A DNA stretch of 64,000 bases from Streptomyces sp. NBC_01381 (GCF_026340305.1 NZ_JAPEPI010000002.1:248001-312000); one strand, 5' to 3'; positions 34,839 through 43,431 are shown, counted from the stretch's first letter. Notes: a model not told the origin generated them from the sequence alone. Numbers and translations are program-made.

Positions 34839-35282
34839 CTAACTGCGCCGCCCTCGGTCCATATCTGCGGGTGCGTCGTGGCTGGTCGCGCAGTTCCCCG
34901 CGCCCCTTCGGGGCGCGGGTGGCGCGGCGCCGAACGGACTGTCGATCACGTATCGCCAGTGGCCGTCGGCGCCGCGCCTCGCCACGTCCGTGGCGGTGGA
35001 CCGTACGACGCCCTCGATCTCCCAGTCGACGACGAGCAGCGCGATGTCGCCGGAGACGTGGACATGGCGCGGGTGCACCGAGATCGGCAGGCCGATCGCG
35101 AGGAACGGGCCGTTCTCCTTCGCGATCTCCGCGAGGCCGTGCACCGCCTCCCCCGACTCCGGAACAAAGGCCGCGCGCTCCTCGTACAGCTCGTGCACCG
35201 CCTGGGGATCCCCGCTGTTGAACCGGGCGGCGAAGGCCGCCGGAATGTCCTCGGGGCGGGTGGGAAGTGCCATCGCCGACAT
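34839..35282 (-). CDS. SnoaL/NTF2-like (DUF4440-type) protein with repeat-derived tail
   Basis: A 147-residue small cone-barrel protein. The family part spans residues ~8-118 (IPAAFAARFNSGDPQAVHEL, RGADGHWRYVIDSPFG). The last ~28 residues, including APRRGAGNCATSHDAPADM, are encoded by the dispersed repeat at 34865-34919, so this tail is probably not part of the original protein. ATG 35282 has AGGAGG 7 bases upstream. It is divergent from the HxlR gene, which may control it. The stop codon is one base past the protease stop on the other strand. Confidence 0.8.
   Translation of the reverse strand: MSAMALPTRPEDIPAAFAARFNSGDPQAVHELYEERAAFVPESGEAVHGLAEIAKENGPFLAIGLPISVHPRHVHVSGDIALLVVDWEIEGVVRSTATDVARRGADGHWRYVIDSPFGAAPPAPRRGAGNCATSHDAPADMDRGRRS
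34865..34919 (+). repeat. dispersed intergenic repeat with terminator (copy 2)
   Basis: CTGCGGGTGCGTCGTGGCTG followed by the 42-bp block shared with 4971-5012. The hairpin CCCGCGCCCC-TTC-GGGGCGCGGG (34897-34919) can terminate the protease transcript. Most of the element is also read as the 3' end of the SnoaL-like gene. Confidence 0.8.
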
Positions 35283-35343
35283 GTGTAACCCTCCTGGAGT
35301 GGACCGGTGCCGACCGGTGCCGGCAACAGTAGGAGGCGTCCTC

Positions 35344-35751
35344 GTGACTCACCGAACGGTAAGCCAGAGGGTGGGCCAGGGGCTTCCCGACGACCCCAGG
35401 GCGCGGGTCGCGGCGCCCACGCCCGCCTGCCCCGTCGAGATCGCCCTCGCCGCCCTGCGCGGCCGCTGGACCACCTTGATCGTCCGCGAGTTGCTTCGGG
35501 CGGACTCCTACGCGTACAGCGAACTCGCCTCCACACTCCCTGAGTTGTCGGACAAGGTACTGACCGAGCGGCTCTCCCAGCTGGTCTCCGCGGGTGTCGT
35601 CCTGCGCACCCGCACACCCGGCTGGCCCCCCACGGTCAGTTATGAACTCACTCCCCACGGCAGAGAACTGGGCCCGGTCCTGCAAGCGCTGTGGGACTGG
35701 GGAGCACGCGTGCCGGCACCATCCACCACAGAGGAAGCCGACGTCACATGA
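35344..35751 (+). CDS. HxlR-family transcriptional regulator
   Basis: A 135-residue winged-helix regulator of the HxlR/MarR-like type: CPVEIALAALRGRWTTLIVR, the LSDKVLTERLSQLVSAGVV recognition region and the YELTPHGRELGPVLQALWDW dimer helix. GTG 35344 has AGGAGG 7 bases upstream. Its stop overlaps the ATG of the ABM-globin gene (ATGA), so the two are translationally coupled, and it is divergent from the SnoaL-like gene. HxlR proteins often sense electrophiles or oxidants, which would fit a globin target; this is inferred. Confidence 0.9.
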   Translation: MTHRTVSQRVGQGLPDDPRARVAAPTPACPVEIALAALRGRWTTLIVRELLRADSYAYSELASTLPELSDKVLTERLSQLVSAGVVLRTRTPGWPPTVSYELTPHGRELGPVLQALWDWGARVPAPSTTEEADVT

Positions 35752-36518
35752 CCGCCCACACCGTCGAGTACATCCGCTACCGCATCCCGCCCGAGCGTTC
35801 CGCCGATTTCCTCGCCGCGTACACCCGCGCCGCGGTCCCGCTGGCCGCGGCCCCGCAGTGCGTCGACTACGAACTCACCCGCTGCGAGGAGGACTCCGAG
35901 CACTACATCCTGCGCATCACCTGGACGTCGACCAAGGACCACCTGGAGGGCTTCCGGGGCTCGGAGCGCTTCCGTGACTTCTTCGCGGAGATCCGCCCGT
36001 TCGTCGAGGACATCGAGGAGATGCGCCACTACACGCCCACCGCCGTGCGCGGCACGGGCGCCGCGACGCCGACCCTGTACGCGTGGGCGGGCGGCGAGGA
36101 GAACTTCGAGCGCCTTACGGAGATCTTCTACGGGAAGGTCCTCAAGGACGAGCTGCTCGCGCCGCTCTTCGAAGGCCTGCCCGCCGAGCACGCCCGGCAT
36201 GTCGCCCAGTGGCTCGGCGAGGTCTTCGGCGGCCCCGCCACCTACTCGCGGGAGCACGGCGGCCACTCCCACATGGTCGGCAAGCACCTCGGCAAGGGCA
36301 TCACCGAGCCGCAGCGCCGCCGCTGGGTCAACCTGATGCAGGACGCCGCGGACGACGCGGGTCTGCCGACGGACGCCGAGTTCCGGTCCGCGTTCCTCGC
36401 CTACATCGAGTGGGGCACCCGCCTCGCGCTCTACTTCTCGGGGCCGGACGCCACCCGCCCCGCCGACCAGCCCGTGCCGCAGTGGAACTGGGGAGCGGCG
36501 CCGCCCTACCAGCCGTGA
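35748..36518 (+). CDS. antibiotic-biosynthesis-monooxygenase domain fused to truncated globin
   Basis: A 256-residue two-domain protein. Residues ~5-100 form an ABM ferredoxin-like barrel (VEYIRYRIPPERSADFLAAY, ITWTSTKDHLEGFRGS). Residues ~118-240 form a group II truncated haemoglobin, with YSREHGGHSHMVGKHLGKGI containing the proximal-histidine region and the tryptophan of RRRWVNLM. ATG 35748 overlaps the HxlR stop. Globin-ABM fusions are known in a few actinobacteria, and a redox role toward a quinone-like or toxic small molecule is plausible. No substrate is evident. Confidence 0.85.
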   Translation: MTAHTVEYIRYRIPPERSADFLAAYTRAAVPLAAAPQCVDYELTRCEEDSEHYILRITWTSTKDHLEGFRGSERFRDFFAEIRPFVEDIEEMRHYTPTAVRGTGAATPTLYAWAGGEENFERLTEIFYGKVLKDELLAPLFEGLPAEHARHVAQWLGEVFGGPATYSREHGGHSHMVGKHLGKGITEPQRRRWVNLMQDAADDAGLPTDAEFRSAFLAYIEWGTRLALYFSGPDATRPADQPVPQWNWGAAPPYQP

Positions 36519-36550
36519 CGCGCGGGGGCGGCGGGTGCTACTTCCCAGTG

Positions 36551-37462
36551 CTAATTGCGGGTGGTGCCCGCCGCCCCGGCCCGCGTCGCGTCCGTGCCCC
36601 AGCTGGCGAGCAGTCGCAGGGCCTCGGCCGACGCGGAGTCGGGCTGCGCGTGGTAGGTGACCAGTGACTGATCGTGGTCGTCTGGCAGTCGCAGCGTCTC
36701 GAAGGACAGCGTCATCTCGCCCACCAGCGGATGCCGGAACCGCTTGGTGCCGTGGCTCTTCTCGCGTACGTCATGCGTGGCCCACAGGCTCCTGAACTCC
36801 TCGCTCTTCACGGAGAGTTCGCCGACCAGGGCGGACAGCAGCGGGTCGTTCGGGAAGCAGCCCGCGTCCATCCGCAGGAAGCTCACGATGTCCGACGCCT
36901 TCTGCTCCCAGTCCAGGTACAGCTCGCGCGACGCGGGGTCCAGGAAGACGATCCGCGCCCAGTTGCGCTCCTCGGGCGCCAGCGCGCCCCAGTCGCCGAA
37001 GAGCGCGGCGGCAAGACGGTTCCAGCCGAGAATGTCCGAGCGGCGGCCGACCGCGTAGGCGGGGACGGCGTCCATGGCGTCCATCAGCTGACGCAGCGCG
37101 GGGCGCAGCTGCTGGGGGCGGGCGGCCCGCTTCTTCTTGTGCTGCTTGGGCTTGGCCAGATGGGTCAGATGGGCGTGCTCGGCGTCCGTGAGGCGCAGGG
37201 CGCGGGCGATCGCGTCCAGGACCTCGCCCGAGACATTGCGGCCGTTTCCCTGCTCCAGACGCGTGTAGTACGCGACGGAGACCCCGGCGAGCTGCGCAAG
37301 CTCCTCGCGGCGCAGCCCCGGCACCCGCCGGTGCCGCCCGAAGTTCGGCAGGCCGACGTCCTCGGGCTGCAGCCGGGCCCTGCGGGTGCGCAGGAACTCG
37401 CTGAGCTCGGCGCGGCCGTCGAGGGGCTCGGGGGCGGGTGACGGCGTCGGCTTCGCTTCCAT
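36551..37462 (-). CDS. XRE-family regulator with MmyB-like ligand domain
   Basis: A 303-residue regulator. The helix-turn-helix (VPGLRREELAQLAGVSVAYY) is at residues ~40-85, and the C-terminal MmyB-like domain at ~125-290 (YAVGRRSDILGWNRLAAALF). ATG 37462 is preceded by GATACT (37470-37475) with 7 bases between, so it is probably leaderless; the longer frame reaches into the divergent gene's promoter. It is divergent from an alcohol dehydrogenase gene 118 bp away. In this family the regulator usually represses the adjacent oxidoreductase. Confidence 0.87.
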   Translation of the reverse strand: MEAKPTPSPAPEPLDGRAELSEFLRTRRARLQPEDVGLPNFGRHRRVPGLRREELAQLAGVSVAYYTRLEQGNGRNVSGEVLDAIARALRLTDAEHAHLTHLAKPKQHKKKRAARPQQLRPALRQLMDAMDAVPAYAVGRRSDILGWNRLAAALFGDWGALAPEERNWARIVFLDPASRELYLDWEQKASDIVSFLRMDAGCFPNDPLLSALVGELSVKSEEFRSLWATHDVREKSHGTKRFRHPLVGEMTLSFETLRLPDDHDQSLVTYHAQPDSASAEALRLLASWGTDATRAGAAGTTRN

Positions 37463-37580
37463 GCATTCCAGTATCCAGGGTCGTACGCAGCGCATCCTGT
37501 CCCCGCCAGTAGTAGGACCACTGGACGTAGGCAGAGCTGTGACCTGGGTAGATGTCCGCGAGGCTGGCACGGTTGACGTC

Positions 37581-38645
37581 ATGACCGCACAGACCAGCAC
37601 CACCAGCACCACCGTTTCCGCTTACGCCGCACCGTCCGCCAAGGCCCCCCTGGAGCGGACCACCATTCCGCGCCGCCCGGTGGGCGCGACCGACGTACTG
37701 ATCGACATCAAGTACGCCGGCATCTGTCACTCGGACATCCACCAGGCGCGCGACGGCTGGGGCGAGGGCATCTTCCCGATGGTCCCGGGGCACGAGATCG
37801 CCGGTGTCGTCACCGAGGTCGGCTCCGCCGTCACCAAGTTCGCCGTGGGCGACCGCGTCGGCGTCGGCTGCATGGTCGACTCCTGCCGCGAGTGCGAGAA
37901 CTGCAAGGCGGGCTTTGAGCAGCACTGCCTCAAGGGCAACGTCGCCACGTACAACGCGATCGGCAAGGACGGCGAGCCCACCTACGGCGGCTACTCCACG
38001 CATGTCGTCATCGACGAGGCCTTCACCGTCCGCATCCCCGACGGCCTGTCCCTGGACGAGGCCGCGCCGCTGCTGTGCGCGGGCATCACCACGTACTCGC
38101 CGCTCAAGCACTGGGGCGCGGGCCCGGGCAAGAAGGTCGCCGTGATCGGCCTCGGCGGCCTCGGCCACATGGGCGTCAAGATCGCTCACGCGCTCGGCGC
38201 GGAGGTCACCGTCCTCTCGCAGTCGCTGCGCAAGAAGGACGACGGCCTGAAGCTGGGCGCCGACCACTACTACGCGACCAGCGACCCGAAGACCTTCGAG
38301 GAGCTGGCGGGCTCCTTCGACGTGATCCTCTCCACGGTGTCCGCGCCGCTGGACTTCGGCGCGTACCTGGGCCTGGTCAAGACGGGCGGCGCCCTGGTGA
38401 ACGTGGGCGCCCCCGAGGAGCCCATCGCCCTCAACCTGTTCTCCCTGATCGGCGGCAACAAGACCCTCGCCGGTTCGATGATCGGCGGCATCGCCGAGAC
38501 GCAGGAGATGCTCGACTTCTGCGCGGGGCACGGGCTCGGCGCCGAGATCGAGATCATCGACGCCGACCAGATCAACGAGGCGTACGAGCGCGTCATCAAC
38601 TCCGAGGTGCGCTACCGCGTCGTGATCGACACGGCCACGATCTGA
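37581..38645 (+). CDS. zinc-dependent alcohol dehydrogenase (YahK/cinnamyl-alcohol type)
   Basis: A 354-residue medium-chain dehydrogenase. Catalytic zinc ligands Cys49 (GICHSD) and His71-Glu72 (PGHEIAG) are present, structural zinc cysteines lie in SCRECENCKAGFEQHC, and the nucleotide fold motif is VIGLGGLGHMGV. Closest in pattern to NADPH-dependent aldehyde reductases of the YahK group. ATG 37581 is used. The divergent MmyB-type regulator probably controls it. Confidence 0.93.
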   Translation: MTAQTSTTSTTVSAYAAPSAKAPLERTTIPRRPVGATDVLIDIKYAGICHSDIHQARDGWGEGIFPMVPGHEIAGVVTEVGSAVTKFAVGDRVGVGCMVDSCRECENCKAGFEQHCLKGNVATYNAIGKDGEPTYGGYSTHVVIDEAFTVRIPDGLSLDEAAPLLCAGITTYSPLKHWGAGPGKKVAVIGLGGLGHMGVKIAHALGAEVTVLSQSLRKKDDGLKLGADHYYATSDPKTFEELAGSFDVILSTVSAPLDFGAYLGLVKTGGALVNVGAPEEPIALNLFSLIGGNKTLAGSMIGGIAETQEMLDFCAGHGLGAEIEIIDADQINEAYERVINSEVRYRVVIDTATI

Positions 38646-38774
38646 CGCCGCGGCCGCGGCGTCGGCATTACCCCGGGAGTCATCGACGGCGTGGGCGCGC
38701 CCCGGCAGGATCGGATCCATCGAAATTCATCGAACCGATCCGCACGGAACGCGTCCAGCGTCCAGGAGGACCCC

Positions 38775-39158
38775 ATGAGCGCCTACGCCATCGCCCACCT
38801 GCGCCCCATCGAAGAGCCCGGCGAGGACGTCTTCACGTACATCGAACGGATCCAGGCGACCCTGGATCCGTTCGGCGGCCACTTCCTGGTCCACGGCGGC
38901 CAGTTGGAGGAACTCGAAGGCTCCTGGCCGGGCTACGTCGTCGTCATCGCCTTCCCGGACCGGGCCGCCGTCCGCGACTGGTACGAGTCGGCGGCCTACC
39001 AGGAGATCCTCCCCCTGCGCACCCGCCACATCGAGGGCGAGGCGATCATCGCCGACGGCGTCGCACCGGGCTACGACCCGGCGCACCTGGCGGCCGGGAT
39101 GCGGGCTGCCGCTAAGGCCGCGGCAGGTGCGGAAGATTCGGCAGGTGCGGAAGCGTGA
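38775..39158 (+). CDS. DUF1330-family protein
   Basis: A 127-residue dimeric-barrel protein of the DUF1330 type: IERIQATLDPFGGHFLVHGG, VIAFPDRAAVRDWYESAAYQ. AGGAGG is 5 bases before ATG 38775. The family core ends at about residue 100; the Ala/Glu-rich tail overlaps the end of the convergent decayed epimerase gene by 47 bp. Enzymatic role unknown. Confidence 0.85.
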   Translation: MSAYAIAHLRPIEEPGEDVFTYIERIQATLDPFGGHFLVHGGQLEELEGSWPGYVVVIAFPDRAAVRDWYESAAYQEILPLRTRHIEGEAIIADGVAPGYDPAHLAAGMRAAAKAAAGAEDSAGAEA

Positions 39159-39853
39159 ACTCCGGGGTGGCGAAGTGGCCCGACTGGGGCGCGTCCGGGG
39201 CGAAGGGCGCGTCCGCCCCGGCGATCTTCTCCGCGTACGCGGACGCGTCGTCGACCGGGGTGTAGGAACCGGTCAGCTCCCAGAAGCGGCGCGGATTGCC
39301 CGACACGGCGTACGTGATGTCGAAGTCGCCGGGGGCGCCCGCGCGCAGCGCCTCGCGGACGAAACCGCCCGCGTCCCGGTGGCTGAGCCAGGTCGCCAGG
39401 TGCCGTGCCTCGGACGGTACGTCCTCGAAGCTCCCGATCCGCAGACAGCTGACGGAGAGCCCGAACTTGTCGGCGTACATCCTGCCGAGCGCCTCGACCG
39501 CCACCTTGCTCACGCCGTACAGACCGTCGGGCCGCACCGCGTCCCGCGGCCGCGTGAGATGCGCGTTCGGGTAGAAACCGGCGGCGCGATTGCTGCTGGC
39601 CAGGACGGTGCGCGCGATGCCGTTGACACGCGCGGCCTCAAGCACGTGATGCGTGCACAGCACGTTCGCCTCAAGGAGGTCCGCGAACGGCGCCTCGTCC
39701 GGGATCCCCGCCATGTGGACGACGGCCTCCACGCCCGCGAGCGCCGCCACTGTTGCGGCGGCGTCCCGCAGGTCGACGGTTACGGAGTGCCGAGCCGAAC
39801 TTTCCGGACGCTACGGTGAGGGCGACGGCTGAGGGAGTCGGGGTGTCGGTCAT
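39112..39853 (-). pseudogene. NAD-dependent epimerase/dehydratase, frameshifted
   Basis: An extended short-chain dehydrogenase in two frames. The ATG at 39853 opens MTDTPTPSAVALTVASGKFG, the expected N-terminus, but after GSALR the frame is lost. The protein resumes in another frame as HSVTVDLRDAAATVAAL and continues to 39112 with LYGVSKVAVEALGR (YxxxK site). Compared with relatives about ten codons are missing at 39782-39790. The glycine motif is also damaged: TVASGKFG where TGxxGxxG is expected. Both changes point to an inactive gene, unless the junction is a sequencing error. Confidence 0.75.
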
Positions 39854-39862
39854 CCGCCGGTG

Positions 39863-40573
39863 CTAGATCGGTGCAGGTGTGTGGACCAGCAGCGAGCCGG
39901 GCGCGGTGCCGGCCGAGGCGGCCAGGGTGAGCAGATACCTCAACTGCCCCTTGTCGCTGTTGACTTCGATCGTACGAGGAGCGAAACCGCCCACCGAGCG
40001 GCACGCCCACCAGTGCGCGAGGTCGGGTCGTGCGGCGTGCAGGCGCTCCGTGAGGGCGCGTACCCCGTCGTCGCCGGGGAGGGTGTCCGCGTGGGCGCGG
40101 AAGTGGCGGTGCAGGTCCTGTGCGAAGGGCTCCCAGGCGGGCAGCAGACGCTGGTGGTCCGGGTCGTCGATGAGCAGGAGCAGCAGGTTGCGCCGGTCGG
40201 CGGACAGGCGGCCGGGGTCGGGCCACAGCGTGCTGTACGCGGTGTTCCACGCCGTGATGGTGAGGTCGGGGGCGAGCGCCAGGGCGGGCGAGTCCGGCCA
40301 ACCGGCGATCATCGTACGGAGGTTGTCGTGCTCAGGGGCGTCGGCGCCGGCTGGGGCCGCATCGGCGGAGGTGCGCGGCGGCGCGAACCCCGCGAGGGCC
40401 AGCACGTGGCAGTGCGCGTCACCGTCGAGGCGGAGGGTGCGGCTCACTGCGTCGAGCACCTGTCGCGAGGTGTCCACGCGGCCCTGCTCCAGCCAGGTGT
40501 ACCAGGCGACGCCGACCCCGGAGACGGCGGCGCGGCCCGCGAGCCTGAACGCATGACGAACAGCACAGCTCAC
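39863..40573 (-). pseudogene. XRE/MmyB-type regulator, N-terminally truncated
   Basis: The C-terminal MmyB-like domain is intact (LAPDLTITAWNTAYSTLWPD and the WACRSVGGF region). The helix-turn-helix begins only at SGVGVAWYTWLEQGR: the usual first ~45 residues (FLRxRRARL...VPGLRREE) are missing. The sequence before it runs into the promoter and start of the divergent glyoxalase gene. A GTG at 40573 could still start a shortened protein. It lies 9 bp upstream of the frameshifted epimerase on the same strand, so the pair looks like a decayed regulator-enzyme unit. Confidence 0.62.
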
Positions 40574-41020
40574 CCGCACAACCGGCCCGAACACCCCTCC
40601 GACGGCGCCGTCATGTGGCGCCGCTCCACCGACTCCTCGGACCTGACCGAGCCCCGCACCTTCGTACGGGTCTTCACGGGCCCCGGCACCCTGGAGTCCG
40701 TCACCGTCTTCTACGAGCAACTCCTGGGTGTGGAGCGGGACATGTGGTTCACGTACCCCGATCTGCGTCTCGGCCTCGCGGCGGTCGGCGGCTTCCTGCT
40801 CATCGAGGGCACGGAAGAGAGCACCGCGCCCTTCCGGGCCACGGCGGGCACGCTCCTCGTGGACAGCGCGCAGAAGTATCTGGACCGCCTGACGGCCGCA
40901 GGCGCCGAGATCACCGACCCCCTGAAGCCGGTGCCGACCGGCGCGGGATTCAGCGCGCGGCACCCCGACGGGACGGTGATCGAGTACGTGGAGCACCGCC
41001 CGGCCCCGGACGGGCGATAG
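40553..41020 (+). CDS. VOC/glyoxalase-like protein
   Basis: A 155-residue protein with one VOC (glyoxalase/bleomycin-resistance) domain: RTFVRVFTGPGTLESVTVFY, GFSARHPDGTVIEYVEHRP. The first ~35 residues are a polar extension (MTNSTAHPHNRPEHP). ATG 40553 lies at the truncated end of the divergent regulator and has no clear ribosome site, so the promoter may have been altered by the same deletion. Confidence 0.8.
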   Translation: MTNSTAHPHNRPEHPSDGAVMWRRSTDSSDLTEPRTFVRVFTGPGTLESVTVFYEQLLGVERDMWFTYPDLRLGLAAVGGFLLIEGTEESTAPFRATAGTLLVDSAQKYLDRLTAAGAEITDPLKPVPTGAGFSARHPDGTVIEYVEHRPAPDGR

Positions 41021-41173
41021 GCCATCGCGCGTGGCCGGATGTCGCCTCGGACCGCGGCCCTAGTCCGCATTGCGCACCAGGTGGGGGGCCGTGTGACCGA
41101 TGCCGGGAGGCCTTCGCGGGCCTAGTGTCGAAGATGTCGGCAAGGCACTTCAGACACAGGAAGAGGTCGCGCA

Positions 41174-41560
41174 ATGTCCATCGCACTGAACCACACCATC
41201 GTCACAGCCAAGGACAAGAAAGCGTCCGCGCAGTTCCTGGCCGACATTCTCGGCCTCGAAGTCAGCCCTCAGTTCGGTCCGTTCTCTCCCGTCGCGATCC
41301 CCAACGGCGTGACGCTGGACTACATGGAGAGCGACGGCGGTCCCATCACGCCCCAGCACTACGCCTTCCTGGTGTCCGAGGACGAGTTCGACGCCATCTT
41401 CGGCCGCATCAAGGACGCGGGCCTCACCTACTGGGCCGACCCGTCCCACAAGATCGTCAACGAGATCAACACCAACGACGGCGGCCGCGGCGCCTACTTC
41501 GACGACCCGAACGGCCACATCCTGGAGATCCTCACGAGGCCGTACGGCAGCGGAAAATAG
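41174..41560 (+). CDS. VOC-family protein
   Basis: A 128-residue single-domain VOC protein: NHTIVTAKDKKASAQFLADI at the N-terminus and AYFDDPNGHILEILTRPYG at the C-terminus, with His and Glu positions typical of the metal site. ATG 41174 has AGGAAGAGG about 7 bases upstream. It is separate from the preceding VOC gene by 150 bp. Substrate unknown; members include dioxygenases, lyases and drug-binding proteins. Confidence 0.88.
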   Translation: MSIALNHTIVTAKDKKASAQFLADILGLEVSPQFGPFSPVAIPNGVTLDYMESDGGPITPQHYAFLVSEDEFDAIFGRIKDAGLTYWADPSHKIVNEINTNDGGRGAYFDDPNGHILEILTRPYGSGK

Positions 41561-41561
41561 G

Positions 41562-41638
41562 GCCCCGAAGGGGCGCGAGGCCGTGACATCTGCGGCTCCG
41601 CCGCGTGGGCGCGAGCAACTACGACGCACCCGCAGCTG
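41562..41638 (-). repeat. dispersed intergenic repeat (copy 3, inverted)
   Basis: Read on the minus strand it starts CTCAGCTGCGGGTGCGTCGT and ends CGCGCCCCTTCGGGGCC, matching parts of copies 1 and 2. It contains the stop codon (TCGTAG where the other copies have TCGTGG) and last codons of the alpha/beta hydrolase gene. Confidence 0.75.
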
Positions 41639-42416
41639 AGAGGAAGCCGAGAACTAGCGGGGTGGCCACCCCCGCGAACTCCTCGAAGTACGCATGCCGC
41701 GCCCCCGCGAGAAGCCGCATCCGCGCCCCCGGGATGCGCTCGGCGAGCAGGGGCGCGTTGGCGGTCGGGTTGAACAGATCGTCCGTGCCGTGCACGACGA
41801 GCGTCGGCGCCGCGATCCGCGGCAGCGCGTCCCAGGCGTCATGCCGGGCGCTGGCCCGCAGATGGCGGCGGCGCGCGTGCGGGGGCATGGCCGGGTCGCC
41901 GAGGGTGTGGAACACCGCCCCCTCACCCTGCCGGGCGATCCAGCCGGGCGTGTACATCAGCTCCAGGAGGGCGCGGCGCGCGGCACGGCCATCGGCCTGG
42001 CTGAGGGCGGCGCGCACCTCGGGCCCGCGCTCGACGCCGTGCGGCGCCCCCGGTGACGTACACCCGAGGACGAGCCGGTCGACCCGCCCGGGATGGTCGG
42101 CGGCCAGCCATTGCGCCACGCGGCCGCCCATCGACGTGCCGTACACATGGGCGCGGTCGATGCCCGCGTGATCGAGTACGGCGACGACGTCGCGGGCGAA
42201 GCCGGGTGTGCTGTACGTGTCGGTGTCGGGGCGGCCGCTCCCGCCGGTGCCGCGCCAGTCGAGCACGACGGTCCGGTGCGCGGCGGCGAAGTCGTCCCGC
42301 ACCGGGTCCCACCAGCGGCGGCTGTTGGACTGCCCGCTCAGCAGGACCAGGGTCCTGCCGGAGCCGTGGACTTCGTAGTGCAAGGCGGTGCCGTCGGCGG
42401 CTTGGGCGAAGGGCAT
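41619..42416 (-). CDS. alpha/beta hydrolase
   Basis: A 265-residue hydrolase. The nucleophile elbow is VYGTSMGGRVAQW, the acid lies in VVHGTDDLFNP and the histidine in GARHAYFEEF; the oxyanion strand is LVLLSGQSNSRRWW. The last residues SAAGAS and the stop are encoded by the dispersed repeat. ATG 42416 is used. Substrate not predictable. Confidence 0.88.
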   Translation of the reverse strand: MPFAQAADGTALHYEVHGSGRTLVLLSGQSNSRRWWDPVRDDFAAAHRTVVLDWRGTGGSGRPDTDTYSTPGFARDVVAVLDHAGIDRAHVYGTSMGGRVAQWLAADHPGRVDRLVLGCTSPGAPHGVERGPEVRAALSQADGRAARRALLELMYTPGWIARQGEGAVFHTLGDPAMPPHARRRHLRASARHDAWDALPRIAAPTLVVHGTDDLFNPTANAPLLAERIPGARMRLLAGARHAYFEEFAGVATPLVLGFLSAAGAS

Positions 42417-42516
42417 GAGGAAACGTAATCACACGGTCCCCTCAGCCCCCCCCCTCAGACCCTCTCAGCCCCTCGATCACACGGTCCCCTTAGGCCCCCG
42501 CCCCTAGGGTGCCGGA

Positions 42517-43431
42517 ATGATCGGGACACCCATCGAGATACCAGAGGGCTTCGCCGCGAGCACCGTCCAGCGGGAGGGCGAGCGCGGCCGCGCATGGCTC
42601 GCGACGCTGCCGGAGCTTGCCGACGAGCTGCTCCGGCGCTGGGACTGCGTACCGACCGACCCGGTGACCCACGGGCAGGTCGGCATCATCGTCCCCGTAC
42701 GGCGGCGCCAGGACGACGCGCCCGCCGTCCTGAAGATCTCCTTCCCGCACCCCGGCAACGTCCACGAGCCGGACGCCTTCGCGGTGTGGGCGGGCCGGGG
42801 CGCCGTCTGCCTCCACGAACGGGACGACGCACGGTTCGCGATGCTCGTCGAGCGGGCGGGCCCCGGCTCGCTCGCCGACGTGCCGGACGCCGAGGAGGCC
42901 CTGACGGCGGCGGGACTCCTCGCACGCCGGCTGGCCGTTCCGGCGCCGGCGGAACTGCCCCGGATGAGCGAGCGGTGCGGCGCATGGGAGCAGGAACTGC
43001 GCGACAACGACAAGGAGTTGGGTTCGCCGCTCGACTCACGCCTGCTCGACGCCGCGATCGGCACGCTGCGGGAACTGGGACCGGACCAGCCGGACACCCT
43101 CATCCACGGCGACCTGCACGTCGGCAACGTACTGAAGGGCGAGCGCGAACCCTGGCTGGCCATCGACCCCAAGGGGTACGCGGGCGACCCGGCGTACGAC
43201 GCGATCACGCTGCTGCATCATCGCTTCGAGGACCTGCTCACCGCCACCGACCCCATGGCCGCCGTCCTGCACCGCCTCGCCGTCTTCTCCGACGCCGCCG
43301 GGGTCGAACGGGAGCGGTCCCGCAGGTGGACCCAGGCGCGTGCGGTGACCATGGCGTACTGGGGGCGGCTGCACGGTGACCCGCAGTGGCGGGTGATGGC
43401 GGCGGACGGCCTGGCGGAGGTGCTGGCGTAG
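42517..43431 (+). CDS. aminoglycoside/hydroxyurea phosphotransferase-like kinase
   Basis: A 304-residue protein kinase-fold small-molecule kinase of the APH(6)/hydroxyurea-kinase type. The catalytic loop is LIHGDLHVGNVLKG, the metal loop LAIDPKGYAGDPAYD and the ATP-lysine is in PAVLKISFPHPG. ATG 42517 is preceded by TAGGGT (42505-42510) with 6 bases between, so it is leaderless. It could modify streptomycin-like compounds, but many actinobacterial members have other or unknown substrates, and no antibiotic gene cluster is nearby. Confidence 0.85.
   Translation: MIGTPIEIPEGFAASTVQREGERGRAWLATLPELADELLRRWDCVPTDPVTHGQVGIIVPVRRRQDDAPAVLKISFPHPGNVHEPDAFAVWAGRGAVCLHERDDARFAMLVERAGPGSLADVPDAEEALTAAGLLARRLAVPAPAELPRMSERCGAWEQELRDNDKELGSPLDSRLLDAAIGTLRELGPDQPDTLIHGDLHVGNVLKGEREPWLAIDPKGYAGDPAYDAITLLHHRFEDLLTATDPMAAVLHRLAVFSDAAGVERERSRRWTQARAVTMAYWGRLHGDPQWRVMAADGLAEVLA

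Noticed and set aside
42517..43431. An antibiotic-resistance or biosynthetic gene cluster around the APH-like kinase
   Set aside because: No biosynthetic enzymes are nearby and APH-like folds with unknown substrates are common in Streptomyces.
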